This document shows, one piece after another, positions 15,411 through 24,261 of a stretch of DNA of 47,372 bases (position 1 is its first letter; each line of letters begins with the position of its first letter). The stretch lies in NCBI GenBank assembly GCA_947630935.1, contig CANRJL010000001.1, positions 1 to 47,372 on the forward strand. Direction: 5' to 3'. The position numbers and the translations under genes were made by a program. Under the pieces are notes generated by a model that did no database searches, was not told the origin of the DNA, and was given only the letters and a program-made list of their open reading frames with translations. This DNA comes from an uncultured Bacilli bacterium. Its GTDB lineage: Bacteria > Bacillota_I > Bacilli_A > RF39 > UBA660.

Positions 15411-17768
15411 TTAATTAATTGTTGGGTCAAATTTATGAAATATTTTTTGACAAAAATCGTACAATTTTTTAAAGACATATAAGGAATCTAAAATTAAGAC
15501 AAAACTTATTAGAATTGTTTCAGGACTAAATTTAGTTAAGTTAAAAAATTCGTTTTGAAATGTGATACAATAGATGAAGCCAATTAACATAATGCTAAAC
15601 AAAATTCTTCTTAGCCAACTAAAGGGAATACTTATTTTGTAAAGGAATATTAAACCTGTAATACCTGTTAGATATACAGCTAAGGTGTTGATAAGGGTAT
15701 AATCAAGATGAAAAATATTAGCAAAAGCGGTTATTAAGATTATGTTAAAAAATACCGTTAAAGCAGTAGGCAGGCTTTTACTAATTATTCGTAAAAGAAA
15801 TTTCCCTCTTACTAAATCATTGTTGGGCTCTAAAGCTAAAATAAATGAGGGAATACCAATAGTAAAACTGGTAATTAGGGTTAATTGAATAGGTACAAAA
15901 AAGTATTTAGAACCAACGATGATGCTAAAGATGATTAAAAGCATGGTATAAATAGTTTTAACTAAAAGTAAAGAACTAGACCGTTCAATGTTATTAATGG
16001 TACGTCTTCCTTCGGCTACTATTTTAGGTAAAGAATCAAAATTATCATTTAATAAGACTAATTGCGCAACATTACGAGCTGAATCAGTGGCACTAGCAAG
16101 AGAAATGGCACAGTCACTTTTTTTCAATGCTAAGACATCATTTACACCATCGCCAGTCATAGCTACACATTTACCATTATTTTGTAATGTTTCAATAATT
16201 ACTTTTTTTTGATTAGGCGTTACTCTACCAAAAATAGCATATTCGGATACCGCATTTTTTAATTCTTCTTCACTTAGATTAGCCGTATCAAGGGCTTTGG
16301 CGGTAGTTAAGCCAACTTTGTTAGCAATTTTTAAAACTGTTTGGTAACTATCACCGGAAATTATTTTGACATCTACTCCTTGTTTTTTAAAGTAAGCTAA
16401 GGTATCTTTAGCTTCTTGTCTTATTACATCTTCCAAAGTTATGAAAGCTAAAGGTTCCAAATTTTTAGGGTTTTTAGAGATATCTGTTTTACTTTTAGCA
16501 ACTAATAAAACCCGATATTCTTTTTGATAAGAATTTAATTTAGGATATTGGTTTTGGCGTTTTTCTTCTAATAAATATTCTGGGGCTCCTAAATAAATTG
16601 TCTCGTCTTTAAAAGCAATAGCCGAAAATTTGCGTTCACTAGAAAATGGTAACTTATCTAAGACTTCAAGTTTTTTTTCTTCTTTAAAGTATTCTTTTAA
16701 AGCACGCATGGTGGCATTATTATCTGAAGATGCTGAGGCAAAAGCATTTATAATTTCAGTAACTTCTTCTTGAGAAGAATTAAGAGGTATTATTTCTTTT
16801 ACTAACATATTGCCTTTAGTTAAGGTGCCAGTTTTATCTAAGCAAATAGTATCAACTCTTGCTAGAGTTTCTATGCAATATAATTGCTGAACTAAAACTT
16901 TATATTTTGCTAATCTAATAACACTTACAGCCATGACAGAACTGGTTAGTAAAACTAAACCTTCAGGAATCATTCCTATTAAGGAAGCAACTGTTGTAAA
17001 AATAGCTTCGGAAACATTGCCATTGGTACTGTTATATTGACTGAAAAACATAACAATTCCAATTGGAATAATTAAATAAGAAATTAGTTTTAAGATATCT
17101 TCAAAAGATTTCATTATAATGGAATTGATTGGTTTTTGATATTTAGCTTCTTTAGATATTTTAGAGGTATAATTGTCAGCTCCAATATGTTCTATTTTGG
17201 CTAGACAACTACCACTGACAATAAAAGAACCTGATAAAAGCATATCTTTTTTTCTTTTAATAATTGTATCAGATTCACCAGTGATAAATGATTCATTTAC
17301 TTCTACTTCATCTTCCATAATAATGGCATCAGCAGTGATTTGGTCGCCAGCACTTACTTTAATAATATCATCTAAGACTAATTCTTCTAAATTACATTTT
17401 TTTTCGGTACCATCTCTAATAACAGTTATTGCAGATTCACTAATAATAGAAAGTCTATCTATTATTTTTTTGGAAATTATTTCTTCAATAATACTAATAA
17501 TTGAATTGATAATAATAACACCCATGAAAAGACAATTTTTTAAACCATTTAAAAAATTATTATTTAATAAACCAGCAATGAAAACGGCGATGCCTAAAGC
17601 AATATTTAAAAAATTAAAGTAAGTAAAAAAATTATCTTTAATTATTTGGGCAATTGTTTTGGTTTTAGGTTGGTCATTATAATTTGTTAAACCATCTTTT
17701 ATTCGTTGTTCTACTTCTTCGGTTGTTAGACCTTTGGTAAGAGGTGGTGAATATCGTTGAACTTTCAT
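15411..17768 (-). CDS. CtpE-like cation-transporting P-type ATPase
   Basis: 785 residues, a full P-type ATPase: membrane helices 1-2 near residues 48-95, actuator motif TGES at 164-167, the IPEGL ion-site motif at 267-271 in helix 4, phosphorylation site DKTGT at 311-315, hinge motif GDGVND, and six C-terminal helices. The segment after IPEGL (VLLTSSVMAVSVIRL, then QQLYCIETLARVDTICLDKTGT) resembles CtpE, a calcium P-type ATPase of mycobacteria; assignment of calcium rests on that resemblance. The enzyme uses ATP to move cations across the cytoplasmic membrane. It lies between the calcium-type repeat protein and a PMCA-type calcium pump, with an extended -10 promoter of its own. Substrate call moderate. 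Confidence 0.85.
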   Translation of the reverse strand: MKVQRYSPPLTKGLTTEEVEQRIKDGLTNYNDQPKTKTIAQIIKDNFFTYFNFLNIALGIAVFIAGLLNNNFLNGLKNCLFMGVIIINSIISIIEEIISKKIIDRLSIISESAITVIRDGTEKKCNLEELVLDDIIKVSAGDQITADAIIMEDEVEVNESFITGESDTIIKRKKDMLLSGSFIVSGSCLAKIEHIGADNYTSKISKEAKYQKPINSIIMKSFEDILKLISYLIIPIGIVMFFSQYNSTNGNVSEAIFTTVASLIGMIPEGLVLLTSSVMAVSVIRLAKYKVLVQQLYCIETLARVDTICLDKTGTLTKGNMLVKEIIPLNSSQEEVTEIINAFASASSDNNATMRALKEYFKEEKKLEVLDKLPFSSERKFSAIAFKDETIYLGAPEYLLEEKRQNQYPKLNSYQKEYRVLLVAKSKTDISKNPKNLEPLAFITLEDVIRQEAKDTLAYFKKQGVDVKIISGDSYQTVLKIANKVGLTTAKALDTANLSEEELKNAVSEYAIFGRVTPNQKKVIIETLQNNGKCVAMTGDGVNDVLALKKSDCAISLASATDSARNVAQLVLLNDNFDSLPKIVAEGRRTINNIERSSSLLLVKTIYTMLLIIFSIIVGSKYFFVPIQLTLITSFTIGIPSFILALEPNNDLVRGKFLLRIISKSLPTALTVFFNIILITAFANIFHLDYTLINTLAVYLTGITGLIFLYKISIPFSWLRRILFSIMLIGFIYCITFQNEFFNLTKFSPETILISFVLILDSLYVFKKLYDFCQKIFHKFDPTIN

Positions 17769-17791
17769 AATATCTTTCCTTTCGCTTTTTA

Positions 17792-17800
17792 TTATAACAT
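17792..17800 (-). promoter_or_regulatory. Extended -10 promoter for the CtpE-like ATPase
   Basis: Minus strand TGTTATAAT just upstream of the gene, with AAAGGAAAG as ribosome site before the ATG at 17768. The -35 (TTACGA, 17 bases upstream) is poor, as is usual for TGn-extended promoters. Confidence 0.55.
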
Positions 17801-17843
17801 GTATTTTAATATCTCGTAAATAATAGCAAAAGAAAGTTAGTAT

Positions 17844-17885
17844 AAAAAAAGAAAGAAATTAAACACCTCTTTTAATACCTTTCTT
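17844..17885 (-). terminator. Probable terminator of the PMCA-type ATPase gene
   Basis: AAGAAAG/CTTTCTT (17849-17855 with 17879-17885) plus ATTAAA/TTTAAT (17858-17863 with 17871-17876) form a two-part stem followed on the minus strand by seven T. The stop codon lies inside the stem. Confidence 0.55.
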
Positions 17886-20450
17886 TTTAAGAATTATTTT
17901 GCGGATAAAATCAATGGGAATGACAGTGAGACTTAAAATGATGACTAACATTAATTCAAAAGGAGTTAAACCAAAGGTGCGAAAAAGACTACCTCCTTTA
18001 TATATTAGAAAAATTTGAACACTGGCAATGAAAATGATTGTTATGATAAAAACAATATTTTTTCTTAAATGAGCAAATAAATTTAAACGATAGGTTCGAG
18101 CATTAAAAGCATTTGCTATACCAATAAATATAAATAAAGCAAAGTAAGCAGTCATTAAATATTTTAATTCTTGGTCTGTTCTAATTAAGGTTTTTATCCA
18201 AGAAGATTTGAGAAAAAAAATACAGAGCATGGCTGAATATAAACCTGTCCAAATTACTTCGGAAATCATATATTTGTTTAAGATTGGTTCATTTTTCTTT
18301 TTGGGAGGTTCTTTCATAGTTTCTGGTAAAGCTGGTTCAAAGGAAAAAGCTAAGCCGGCAAAAGTATCCATAATCATATTTATCCAAAGCATTTGAATTA
18401 TGGTTATTGGCGTATTTACACCAATAAAAGGGCCAATTATTGATAAGAATAAAGCACAGAAATTACAGGTTAGTTGATATATAAGAAATTTACGAATACT
18501 TTTAAAGATAGTTCGACCATATAAAATAGCTTTACTAATTGACATTATGTTATCATCTAAAATGACAATATCACTAGCTTGTTTGGCAACTTCGGTGCCA
18601 CTGCCCATGGCAAACCCAACATTAGCTTTTTTGAGGGCTGGAGCATCATTTACCCCATCGCCAGTCATTCCCACAATTAATTCTTTATTTTCGGCAATTT
18701 TGATTAATTTACTTTTATCTTTTGGTAAAGCCCTGGCAATTACGCGAAGATTGGGCAGCATTTTTTCAAGTTCATATTCTGAATAGGAATTTAATTGGTC
18801 ACTTGTTAAGACAAGGTCAGTAGGTTTAGTAATTATCCCTACTTCTTTGGCAATGGCTGTAGCTGTTTCTTTAGCATCACCAGTAATCATGACAACTTGA
18901 ATTTGAGCGTCTTTAATTAATTTAACTCCTTCTTTAGCTTCTTTTCTTAAATCATCTTTTAAAGTAACAAACCCAATAAAAGTTAAATCATCTAAAGACT
19001 TTCCATAGGCTAAAGAAATAACTCGACAGCCTTGTTTGGTCAAATTATTAATTTCAGTTTCTATTTTTTGCTTGTCTAATAAATATTTTTCGGTGCCATT
19101 TTTTAATAACATTTTATGACATTTAGGTAAAATTTTTTCACTAGCTCCTTTGATATAAAAGTATTGTTCATGGTTGTCGATGATGGTTGCAGTTGAATAT
19201 TTATTAGCACTATCAAAAGGAGTTTTAGCAATAATTTGCACATTGGCAGTTTTTTCATGAGCTAAAAAGGAAAGTAATGCTTGGTCAGTGGAATTACCGC
19301 CAATAATTTTATTTTGAGAAAAAACACTGCTGTTGTTATAATATAAGTTATTTTCAATATGTTTTGCTAATTGTTCATATTTCCAAAAGTCATTTTTAGT
19401 TTTGAAATTAAGTAATTCACCAGTAGTTATGCCTATTACTTCTAATTTTCCTTTGGTTAGAGTACCTGTTTTATCAGTAAATAAAATGTTTAAAGAACCT
19501 GTTGTTTCGATTCCGACTAATTTACGAACTAAAACATTATTTTTTAACATTCTTTTCATATTGCTAGATAACACTAAAGTAATCATCATCGGCAGTCCTT
19601 CAGGTACTGCTACTACTATGATGGTGACAGATAAGGTTAAGGCATAAATTAAGTAATCTGCCATTTGCTGAAAATCTGTCAAGGTATTTATAATTTCTGG
19701 CATAGAAAAATGATTATTGATTACTATGACAGAAAATAAATAAGAAAATGTAACCAACACCGCCCCGATATAACCAATTTTACTAATTGTTTTAGCTAAG
19801 CCACGCAAGCGAAGTTTTAAGGGACTCATAGGTTCTTTTTCTTGAATTTCTTGAGCAAGTGCTCCATAAACAGTATTTTCGCCAACTTTAGTTACTAACA
19901 TTTTAGCTTGTCCCGAATAAACAACTGAGCCTCGTAAAACTTGCGATTTAAGATTGTCTTTAGCGATAGCTTCTTTCTTAATTTCTTTGCTTTCACCATT
20001 TAATTTAGATTCATCAACTGATATACTTCCTTCTATTAGATAACCATCTGCAGGAATGGCATCACCAGAAGTAAGAATAATGACGTCATCAACTACTACT
20101 TGTTCTAAAGGTATTTCTTTTAAAAGATTATTTCTAAATACTTTCACAAAAGTTTTAGCACTTTCTTCTTGTAATCTTTTAAAGGCTTCTTCACTACCAT
20201 ATTCACTGATGGTTGAGATAAATGAGGACAAAAAAATAGCAATTAAAATTCCTAAGGTTTCAAACCAGTCAAAATCGCGAAACAAAAAAACTATTTTAAT
20301 AGCTAAGGCTATTAAAAGAATTTTGATAATAGGATCGCCTAAAGACTCTAAAAGGAGTCTTAAAAAGCCTTTTTGTTTGACTTTGATAATTGTATTTGTT
20401 CCATATTCTTTTCTTCGTTTTTCGACTTCTTTGTCTGTTAGTCCTATCAT
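17859..20450 (-). CDS. PMCA-type calcium-transporting P-type ATPase
   Basis: 863 residues, type IIB (plasma-membrane Ca2+-ATPase) family. Visible parts: cation ATPase N-terminal segment, helices near 40-80, actuator loop with NGES at 151-154 (Asn replaces the usual Thr of TGES), VAVPEGLP at 281-287 in helix 4, DKTGT at 326-330, GDGVND, helix 5 QLTCNFCALFLS, and helix 6 LWINMIMDTFAGLA, whose Asn and Asp are calcium ligands in this family. The fingerprint of helix 6 followed by FEPALPETM is typical of bacterial PMCA-like pumps, which expel calcium from the cytoplasm. AGGAGG lies 11 bases before the ATG, rather far. Together with the CtpE-like neighbour it makes a two-pump cation block beside a calcium-type repeat protein. 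Family sure, calcium likely. Confidence 0.9.
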   Translation of the reverse strand: MIGLTDKEVEKRRKEYGTNTIIKVKQKGFLRLLLESLGDPIIKILLIALAIKIVFLFRDFDWFETLGILIAIFLSSFISTISEYGSEEAFKRLQEESAKTFVKVFRNNLLKEIPLEQVVVDDVIILTSGDAIPADGYLIEGSISVDESKLNGESKEIKKEAIAKDNLKSQVLRGSVVYSGQAKMLVTKVGENTVYGALAQEIQEKEPMSPLKLRLRGLAKTISKIGYIGAVLVTFSYLFSVIVINNHFSMPEIINTLTDFQQMADYLIYALTLSVTIIVVAVPEGLPMMITLVLSSNMKRMLKNNVLVRKLVGIETTGSLNILFTDKTGTLTKGKLEVIGITTGELLNFKTKNDFWKYEQLAKHIENNLYYNNSSVFSQNKIIGGNSTDQALLSFLAHEKTANVQIIAKTPFDSANKYSTATIIDNHEQYFYIKGASEKILPKCHKMLLKNGTEKYLLDKQKIETEINNLTKQGCRVISLAYGKSLDDLTFIGFVTLKDDLRKEAKEGVKLIKDAQIQVVMITGDAKETATAIAKEVGIITKPTDLVLTSDQLNSYSEYELEKMLPNLRVIARALPKDKSKLIKIAENKELIVGMTGDGVNDAPALKKANVGFAMGSGTEVAKQASDIVILDDNIMSISKAILYGRTIFKSIRKFLIYQLTCNFCALFLSIIGPFIGVNTPITIIQMLWINMIMDTFAGLAFSFEPALPETMKEPPKKKNEPILNKYMISEVIWTGLYSAMLCIFFLKSSWIKTLIRTDQELKYLMTAYFALFIFIGIANAFNARTYRLNLFAHLRKNIVFIITIIFIASVQIFLIYKGGSLFRTFGLTPFELMLVIILSLTVIPIDFIRKIILKKKGIKRGV

Positions 20451-20510
20451 TTTTTGGATGTCCTCCTAGAAAAGAATATTCTATTTTAAAAAAATTAGAA
20501 CTAGATAATA

Positions 20511-20548
20511 AAAAAATTGTCTTAGAAATTAAATTAATTTCAAGACAA
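20511..20548 (-). terminator. Terminator of the 385-residue NPKTG protein gene
   Basis: A 15-16 base stem (20517-20532 with 20533-20548, one bulged base) followed on the minus strand by six or more T. Confidence 0.85.
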
Positions 20549-20561
20549 CTTTTATAATTTT

Positions 20562-21719
20562 TTATAATTTATAAATTTTTTTATGTTTAGTGTAGTAGTA
20601 GATTGCTCCACCACCAATACCACCTATTCCTAATATTACAATTGGTAAAACTATACCAGTTTTAGGGTTTTCTACTTCGGTACAACGAGCATCCCATTCT
20701 TCTTTCGTAACTTCTTTTCCTTTGTCGTCATAATACTTATTGTTTTCAATTCGACATTTAGGGTTACATTCTTTTTCGTAAGTTGCTTTATCTATTTCTT
20801 GGCCATTTTGATTATAATATTTGTTGTTTTCAAATTTACATTTAGGATTACATTCCTTTTCGAAAGTTGTTTTATCTACTTCTTGACCACTTTGATTGTA
20901 ATATTTATTATCTTTAAATTCACATTTAGGGTTACATTCTTTTTCGTAAGTTTCTTTATCTATTTCTTGGCCACTTTGATTATAATATTTATTATTTTTA
21001 AATTCACATTTAGGGTTACATTCTTTTTCGAAAGTTGTTTTATCTACTTCTTGGCCATTTTGATTGTAATATTTATTATCTTTAAATTCACATTTAGGGT
21101 TACATTCTTTTTCGTAAGTTGCTTTATCTATTTTATCACCATCATTATTATAATAATTACCTTCATATAGTTCACAAGTTGGATATCTTTGTTCTATTTC
21201 AGCTTGAAAATTAGCTTTACAATCTTCACCTGCAATATCGACTTTTAAAACAACTTGAGCAACTTCAGGTCTTTCACCTTTTTTCAAAGTGTATTTGCCA
21301 TTTGGAGGGGTGATGGTAAAACCTGTTACATTATTACCAGTGATTGTCCAATTGTTCAAACCACTAATACTATCAAATTCTGTATCAACAAATTGATTGA
21401 CAAAAGCATTTTGTAAATTTGTTATTTCAACGAAATCGGCCACTGGTTCACTAGTTGCTTGCTCATCTTCTAAGTATAAAAAGACAATACAATTTTCATA
21501 TACTTCTAATGGTTTACCATCTTTAGTATAAGTTGGTGAACAATGGTCTAAAACAGCAATTGCATCACCATTGGTTCCTTTTTCTTGATTGGCTTTATAA
21601 CCACCAAAAGCAACTCGAGCAAGGTCTTTTTTAGCACTTACAGTGACAGGTGATAATATAATTAAAAGTAATAGTACACTAATAAATGGAAATGCAACAT
21701 TTTTCTTCATTTTTTTCAA
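20562..21719 (-). CDS. Cell-wall-anchored protein with six Cys-framed repeats and NPKTG sorting signal
   Basis: 385 residues. Sec signal peptide (residues 1-29, ending VSA), a beta-rich domain of about 150 residues with four cysteines (perhaps cohesin-like, low certainty), then six tandem 28-residue repeats at 182-346 of the form C-x3-NKYYNQ-x-GQE-x-DK-x-TYEKECNPK, and a C-terminal sorting signal: NPKTG at 351-355, a hydrophobic helix and the basic tail KHKKIYKL. NPxTG resembles the NPQTN motif of class B sortases, and a class B sortase gene lies at 22684. So the protein is probably linked to peptidoglycan with the repeats as a stalk. Own promoter and terminator. The same repeat occurs once in the neighbour at 21801 and in the Tad-operon protein at 33797. 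Confidence 0.88.
   Translation of the reverse strand: MKKMKKNVAFPFISVLLLLIILSPVTVSAKKDLARVAFGGYKANQEKGTNGDAIAVLDHCSPTYTKDGKPLEVYENCIVFLYLEDEQATSEPVADFVEITNLQNAFVNQFVDTEFDSISGLNNWTITGNNVTGFTITPPNGKYTLKKGERPEVAQVVLKVDIAGEDCKANFQAEIEQRYPTCELYEGNYYNNDGDKIDKATYEKECNPKCEFKDNKYYNQNGQEVDKTTFEKECNPKCEFKNNKYYNQSGQEIDKETYEKECNPKCEFKDNKYYNQSGQEVDKTTFEKECNPKCKFENNKYYNQNGQEIDKATYEKECNPKCRIENNKYYDDKGKEVTKEEWDARCTEVENPKTGIVLPIVILGIGGIGGGAIYYYTKHKKIYKL
20682..21176 (-). repeat. Six tandem 84-bp coding repeats
   Basis: Six in-frame units of 28 codons (starting at residues 182, 210, 238, 266, 294, 322; the last lacks the NPK link). The inner four are nearly alike and alternate between two versions (EVDKTTFEKEC and EIDKxTYEKEC), which points to duplication of a two-unit block. 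Confidence 0.92.
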
Positions 21720-21736
21720 CTCCTTAATATTTAGCT

Positions 21737-21764
21737 ATTATATGCTTTTTTGTGAATAAGTCAA
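21737..21764 (-). promoter_or_regulatory. Promoter for the NPKTG protein gene
   Basis: Minus strand: TTGACT (21764-21759), 16 bases, TATAAT (21742-21737), 17 bases before the ATG with AAGGAG between. Confidence 0.75.
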
Positions 21765-21772
21765 GTTTTATT

Positions 21773-21796
21773 TAAAAAAGGTAGTTTGCACTACCT
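21773..21796 (-). terminator. Terminator of the NPQTG protein gene
   Basis: AGGTAGT (21779-21785) pairs with ACTACCT (21790-21796) around a 4-base loop, followed on the minus strand by six T. Confidence 0.88.
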
Positions 21797-21800
21797 ATTT

Positions 21801-22496
21801 TTATACATGATATATTTTATTATTTTTCTTAGCTACAAAATATAGGCCACCTGCTACGGCAATTCCAGCAATTACAATTGTAAATGGTAAGAAACTTCCT
21901 GTTTGAGGGTTTTCTTTAACATTACAAGATTTTTCATATTGTTCTTTGCTTACTTCATTACCATTCGCGTCATAATATTTATTGTTAGATACTGTACATT
22001 TTGGAGTTGTTGGAGTAGGCTCTGGTTTTTCTTCGTCTTCAATAGCAGTTATTGTAATTTTACATGTTTCGGTAGATAAGATTGAATCACTAACTTCTAG
22101 GTTAATTCTAGCAACAAGCTCTTTAGTGCTAGTTGCTTTTATACCAGCATTGGTAAGTCTGACATCAATTTCAGTGCCATCATCGTTAGCTGTAAAAGCG
22201 CCAGAACCACCTTTCCATTGTTTTAATTGTTGACCTGATTTAAAACGGAAATTAGAATTTTCTAATTTAATATGAACATTGTATTCAGTTAATGTTCCTT
22301 CAGTAACATCTACTCCTAAATAGAATGTAGTATTGTCACCACTATTTTCTAACTCAAATGAATTTCCTGCTAAAGTAGTTTGAGTTAAAGCTGTGTCTTT
22401 AGCAGCATAAACTGTAGCTTTTAAGGCTTTGGCATTTATTGGCATTAAAACACTAGCCACTACAGCCATAATACATAAAACTATTCCCTTTTTCAT
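21801..22496 (-). CDS. Cell-wall-anchored protein with one Cys-framed module and NPQTG sorting signal
   Basis: 231 residues. Signal peptide (residues 1-24, ending AKA), a beta-sandwich-like domain of about 130 residues (possibly cohesin-like, from the alternation of strands only), a short Glu/Pro/Thr linker, one Cys-framed module CTVSNNKYYDANGNEVSKEQYEKSC split over residues about 165-190, then NPQTG at 196-200, a hydrophobic helix and a basic tail ending NKIYHV. The tail ends of this and the 385-residue protein are alike (KIYxx), which suggests recognition by the same sortase at 22684. It is divergent from that sortase, 187 bases away; that gap holds A/T-rich sequence with only weak promoter-like elements. 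Confidence 0.87.
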   Translation of the reverse strand: MKKGIVLCIMAVVASVLMPINAKALKATVYAAKDTALTQTTLAGNSFELENSGDNTTFYLGVDVTEGTLTEYNVHIKLENSNFRFKSGQQLKQWKGGSGAFTANDDGTEIDVRLTNAGIKATSTKELVARINLEVSDSILSTETCKITITAIEDEEKPEPTPTTPKCTVSNNKYYDANGNEVSKEQYEKSCNVKENPQTGSFLPFTIVIAGIAVAGGLYFVAKKNNKIYHV

Positions 22497-22683
22497 TTTC
22501 TAACCTCTTTCTTCTATTTATATTATGAACTTATTATATCATAAAAATACCTTTTTTCTACTTTTTTTTCAAAATTTTTTGCTTTTTTGTAAATAAATGA
22601 CAATTCCAAAAAAATGCGAATAATTCGTGCAAATTTTAATAAAATATGTTAATATATATAAAGAATAGAAATGTGGTGAAAAA

Positions 22684-24261
22684 ATGAAGAAAATCTTAAT
22701 TCGATTGCAGGCTAATTCTTTATTTTTTTCCTACAAAAAAAATAAACTTGTTCGAGAAGACTTAATGAATACTAATATAATTAGTGATAGTGAACTTATT
22801 TTTTCAGATGATTATATTATTGATAATGCCAATATTGTATTACCTTTTTTTAAAGAATTATGTGAAATGAATCAAATTCAGGTATTAACATTTCAAAATA
22901 AAGAACTTGCTTGTTTTTTATTAAAATATTTTAAAGGTATTAAACAAATTCAAAAAGTACGAATTAAAAAAGAAGAAAATGTTAGTTATGAACTTTGTGA
23001 AGTCTTAGTTGCTCAAAAAACAATTCATGAATTAGAATGTTATTCTATTCCTAGTTATATGTTGGAATATTTAGATAAACATCATATTCATGTAACTACT
23101 TTAAGTGAAGTTTTTTATATTTCACCTTTTATGCAAAGAAATTTTTTAACAGATTATTCACGAATATACTATAAAAAAGAAATTGAAATATTTAGTCCAA
23201 TGAGTGATGAAGATAAGCAAGATTTTCAATCTTTTTTAAGAATTAATCGTTATTTAATTGTTGTAAAATTTCAAATGCTTGACCGAAGTGATTTAGAATT
23301 TGTAATTGAAGAGTTAAAAAGTAATCGTTATCGCGATATTTATATTGAATTATATGAAGATATTCTTGATATGGGAGATATTTTGTATTTAAAAGAATTA
23401 AATAAAAAAAATAAAAAGAAAAAAATTGTTATTGAATTAAATTATTCAAAAGAATATTTACGAAATAATTTAATTAAACAGATTAGTCTAAATACTTTAA
23501 AAGTTTGTGGTTTAATTCTTATTGGTATTGTTGGGGGTTCTTTTGGATATGTTTTGGTGCGCAATTATGTGTCAATGCAAGAAGTTTCCCAAATTCAAGA
23601 AGTGGTCAAAGATAAAATTAAAGATTCCGAAAATTTAGTGATGCCTGATGAAGAAACTGAAGAAGAAGTTGATAATTCTTCAGAGATTAAGAATAAGTAT
23701 ATCTTTGCTTTATCAACTATTAATCCCGATGTTGTTGGCTATTTAAAAGTTAATAATACAAGTGTAGATTATCCAGTAGTTATTTCAAATGATAATGTTT
23801 ATTATTTAAATCATAATTTATATCAACAGTATGACCAAAATGGCTGGATTTATATGGATTTTCGAAATTCAGCTACTTCCTTAAATGATAATACAATTAT
23901 TTATGGTCATAATATGTATTATAGTGGGGTTATGTTTGGAACTTTACATAAAGTCTTAAATGCTAGTTGGCTTAATGACCCGAATAATTTAATTATTTCT
24001 TTTAATACAATGTATGAAACAATGAATTGGCAGATTTTTTCAATTTATACTATTCCTAAAACAAGTGATTATTTAAGAGTTTCTTTTGATACAAAAGAAG
24101 ATAAGTTAAGCTATATTGATATGGTTAAAAAAAGAAGTAAAAAAGATTTTCAAATAGATGTTAATGAAAATGATAAAATGCTTACCCTATCAACTTGTAC
24201 TGGAGATAATTCAAGATTAGTTATTCATGCGAAGCTTTTAGAGACTCAGACATCAGTTTAA
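22684..24261 (+). CDS. srtB: Class B-type sortase with an extra 270-residue cytoplasmic domain
   Basis: 525 residues, about twice a normal sortase. Residues 1-270 are a charged soluble domain without signal peptide, of unknown family, with regular Leu/Ile spacing that hints at alpha/beta or leucine-rich repeats. One membrane helix follows (272-292), a Glu-rich linker, then a class B sortase domain from about 340: VGYLKVNNTSVDYPVV, YGHNM with His409, LSTC with Cys505, and SRLVIH with Arg511, the full catalytic triad. The enzyme would cut NPxTG signals and attach proteins to the cell wall; both NPxTG genes lie just upstream on the other strand. Because the N-terminus is inside, the extra domain could sense or dock to cytoplasmic or secretion partners (inference). 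The 3' end overlaps the convergent gene by 41 bases. Confidence 0.9.
   Translation: MKKILIRLQANSLFFSYKKNKLVREDLMNTNIISDSELIFSDDYIIDNANIVLPFFKELCEMNQIQVLTFQNKELACFLLKYFKGIKQIQKVRIKKEENVSYELCEVLVAQKTIHELECYSIPSYMLEYLDKHHIHVTTLSEVFYISPFMQRNFLTDYSRIYYKKEIEIFSPMSDEDKQDFQSFLRINRYLIVVKFQMLDRSDLEFVIEELKSNRYRDIYIELYEDILDMGDILYLKELNKKNKKKKIVIELNYSKEYLRNNLIKQISLNTLKVCGLILIGIVGGSFGYVLVRNYVSMQEVSQIQEVVKDKIKDSENLVMPDEETEEEVDNSSEIKNKYIFALSTINPDVVGYLKVNNTSVDYPVVISNDNVYYLNHNLYQQYDQNGWIYMDFRNSATSLNDNTIIYGHNMYYSGVMFGTLHKVLNASWLNDPNNLIISFNTMYETMNWQIFSIYTIPKTSDYLRVSFDTKEDKLSYIDMVKKRSKKDFQIDVNENDKMLTLSTCTGDNSRLVIHAKLLETQTSV

Noticed and set aside
20799..21170. Plus-strand frame of 123 residues rich in Phe and Ile
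   Set aside because: Antisense of the 84-bp repeats of the NPKTG protein; no ribosome site.
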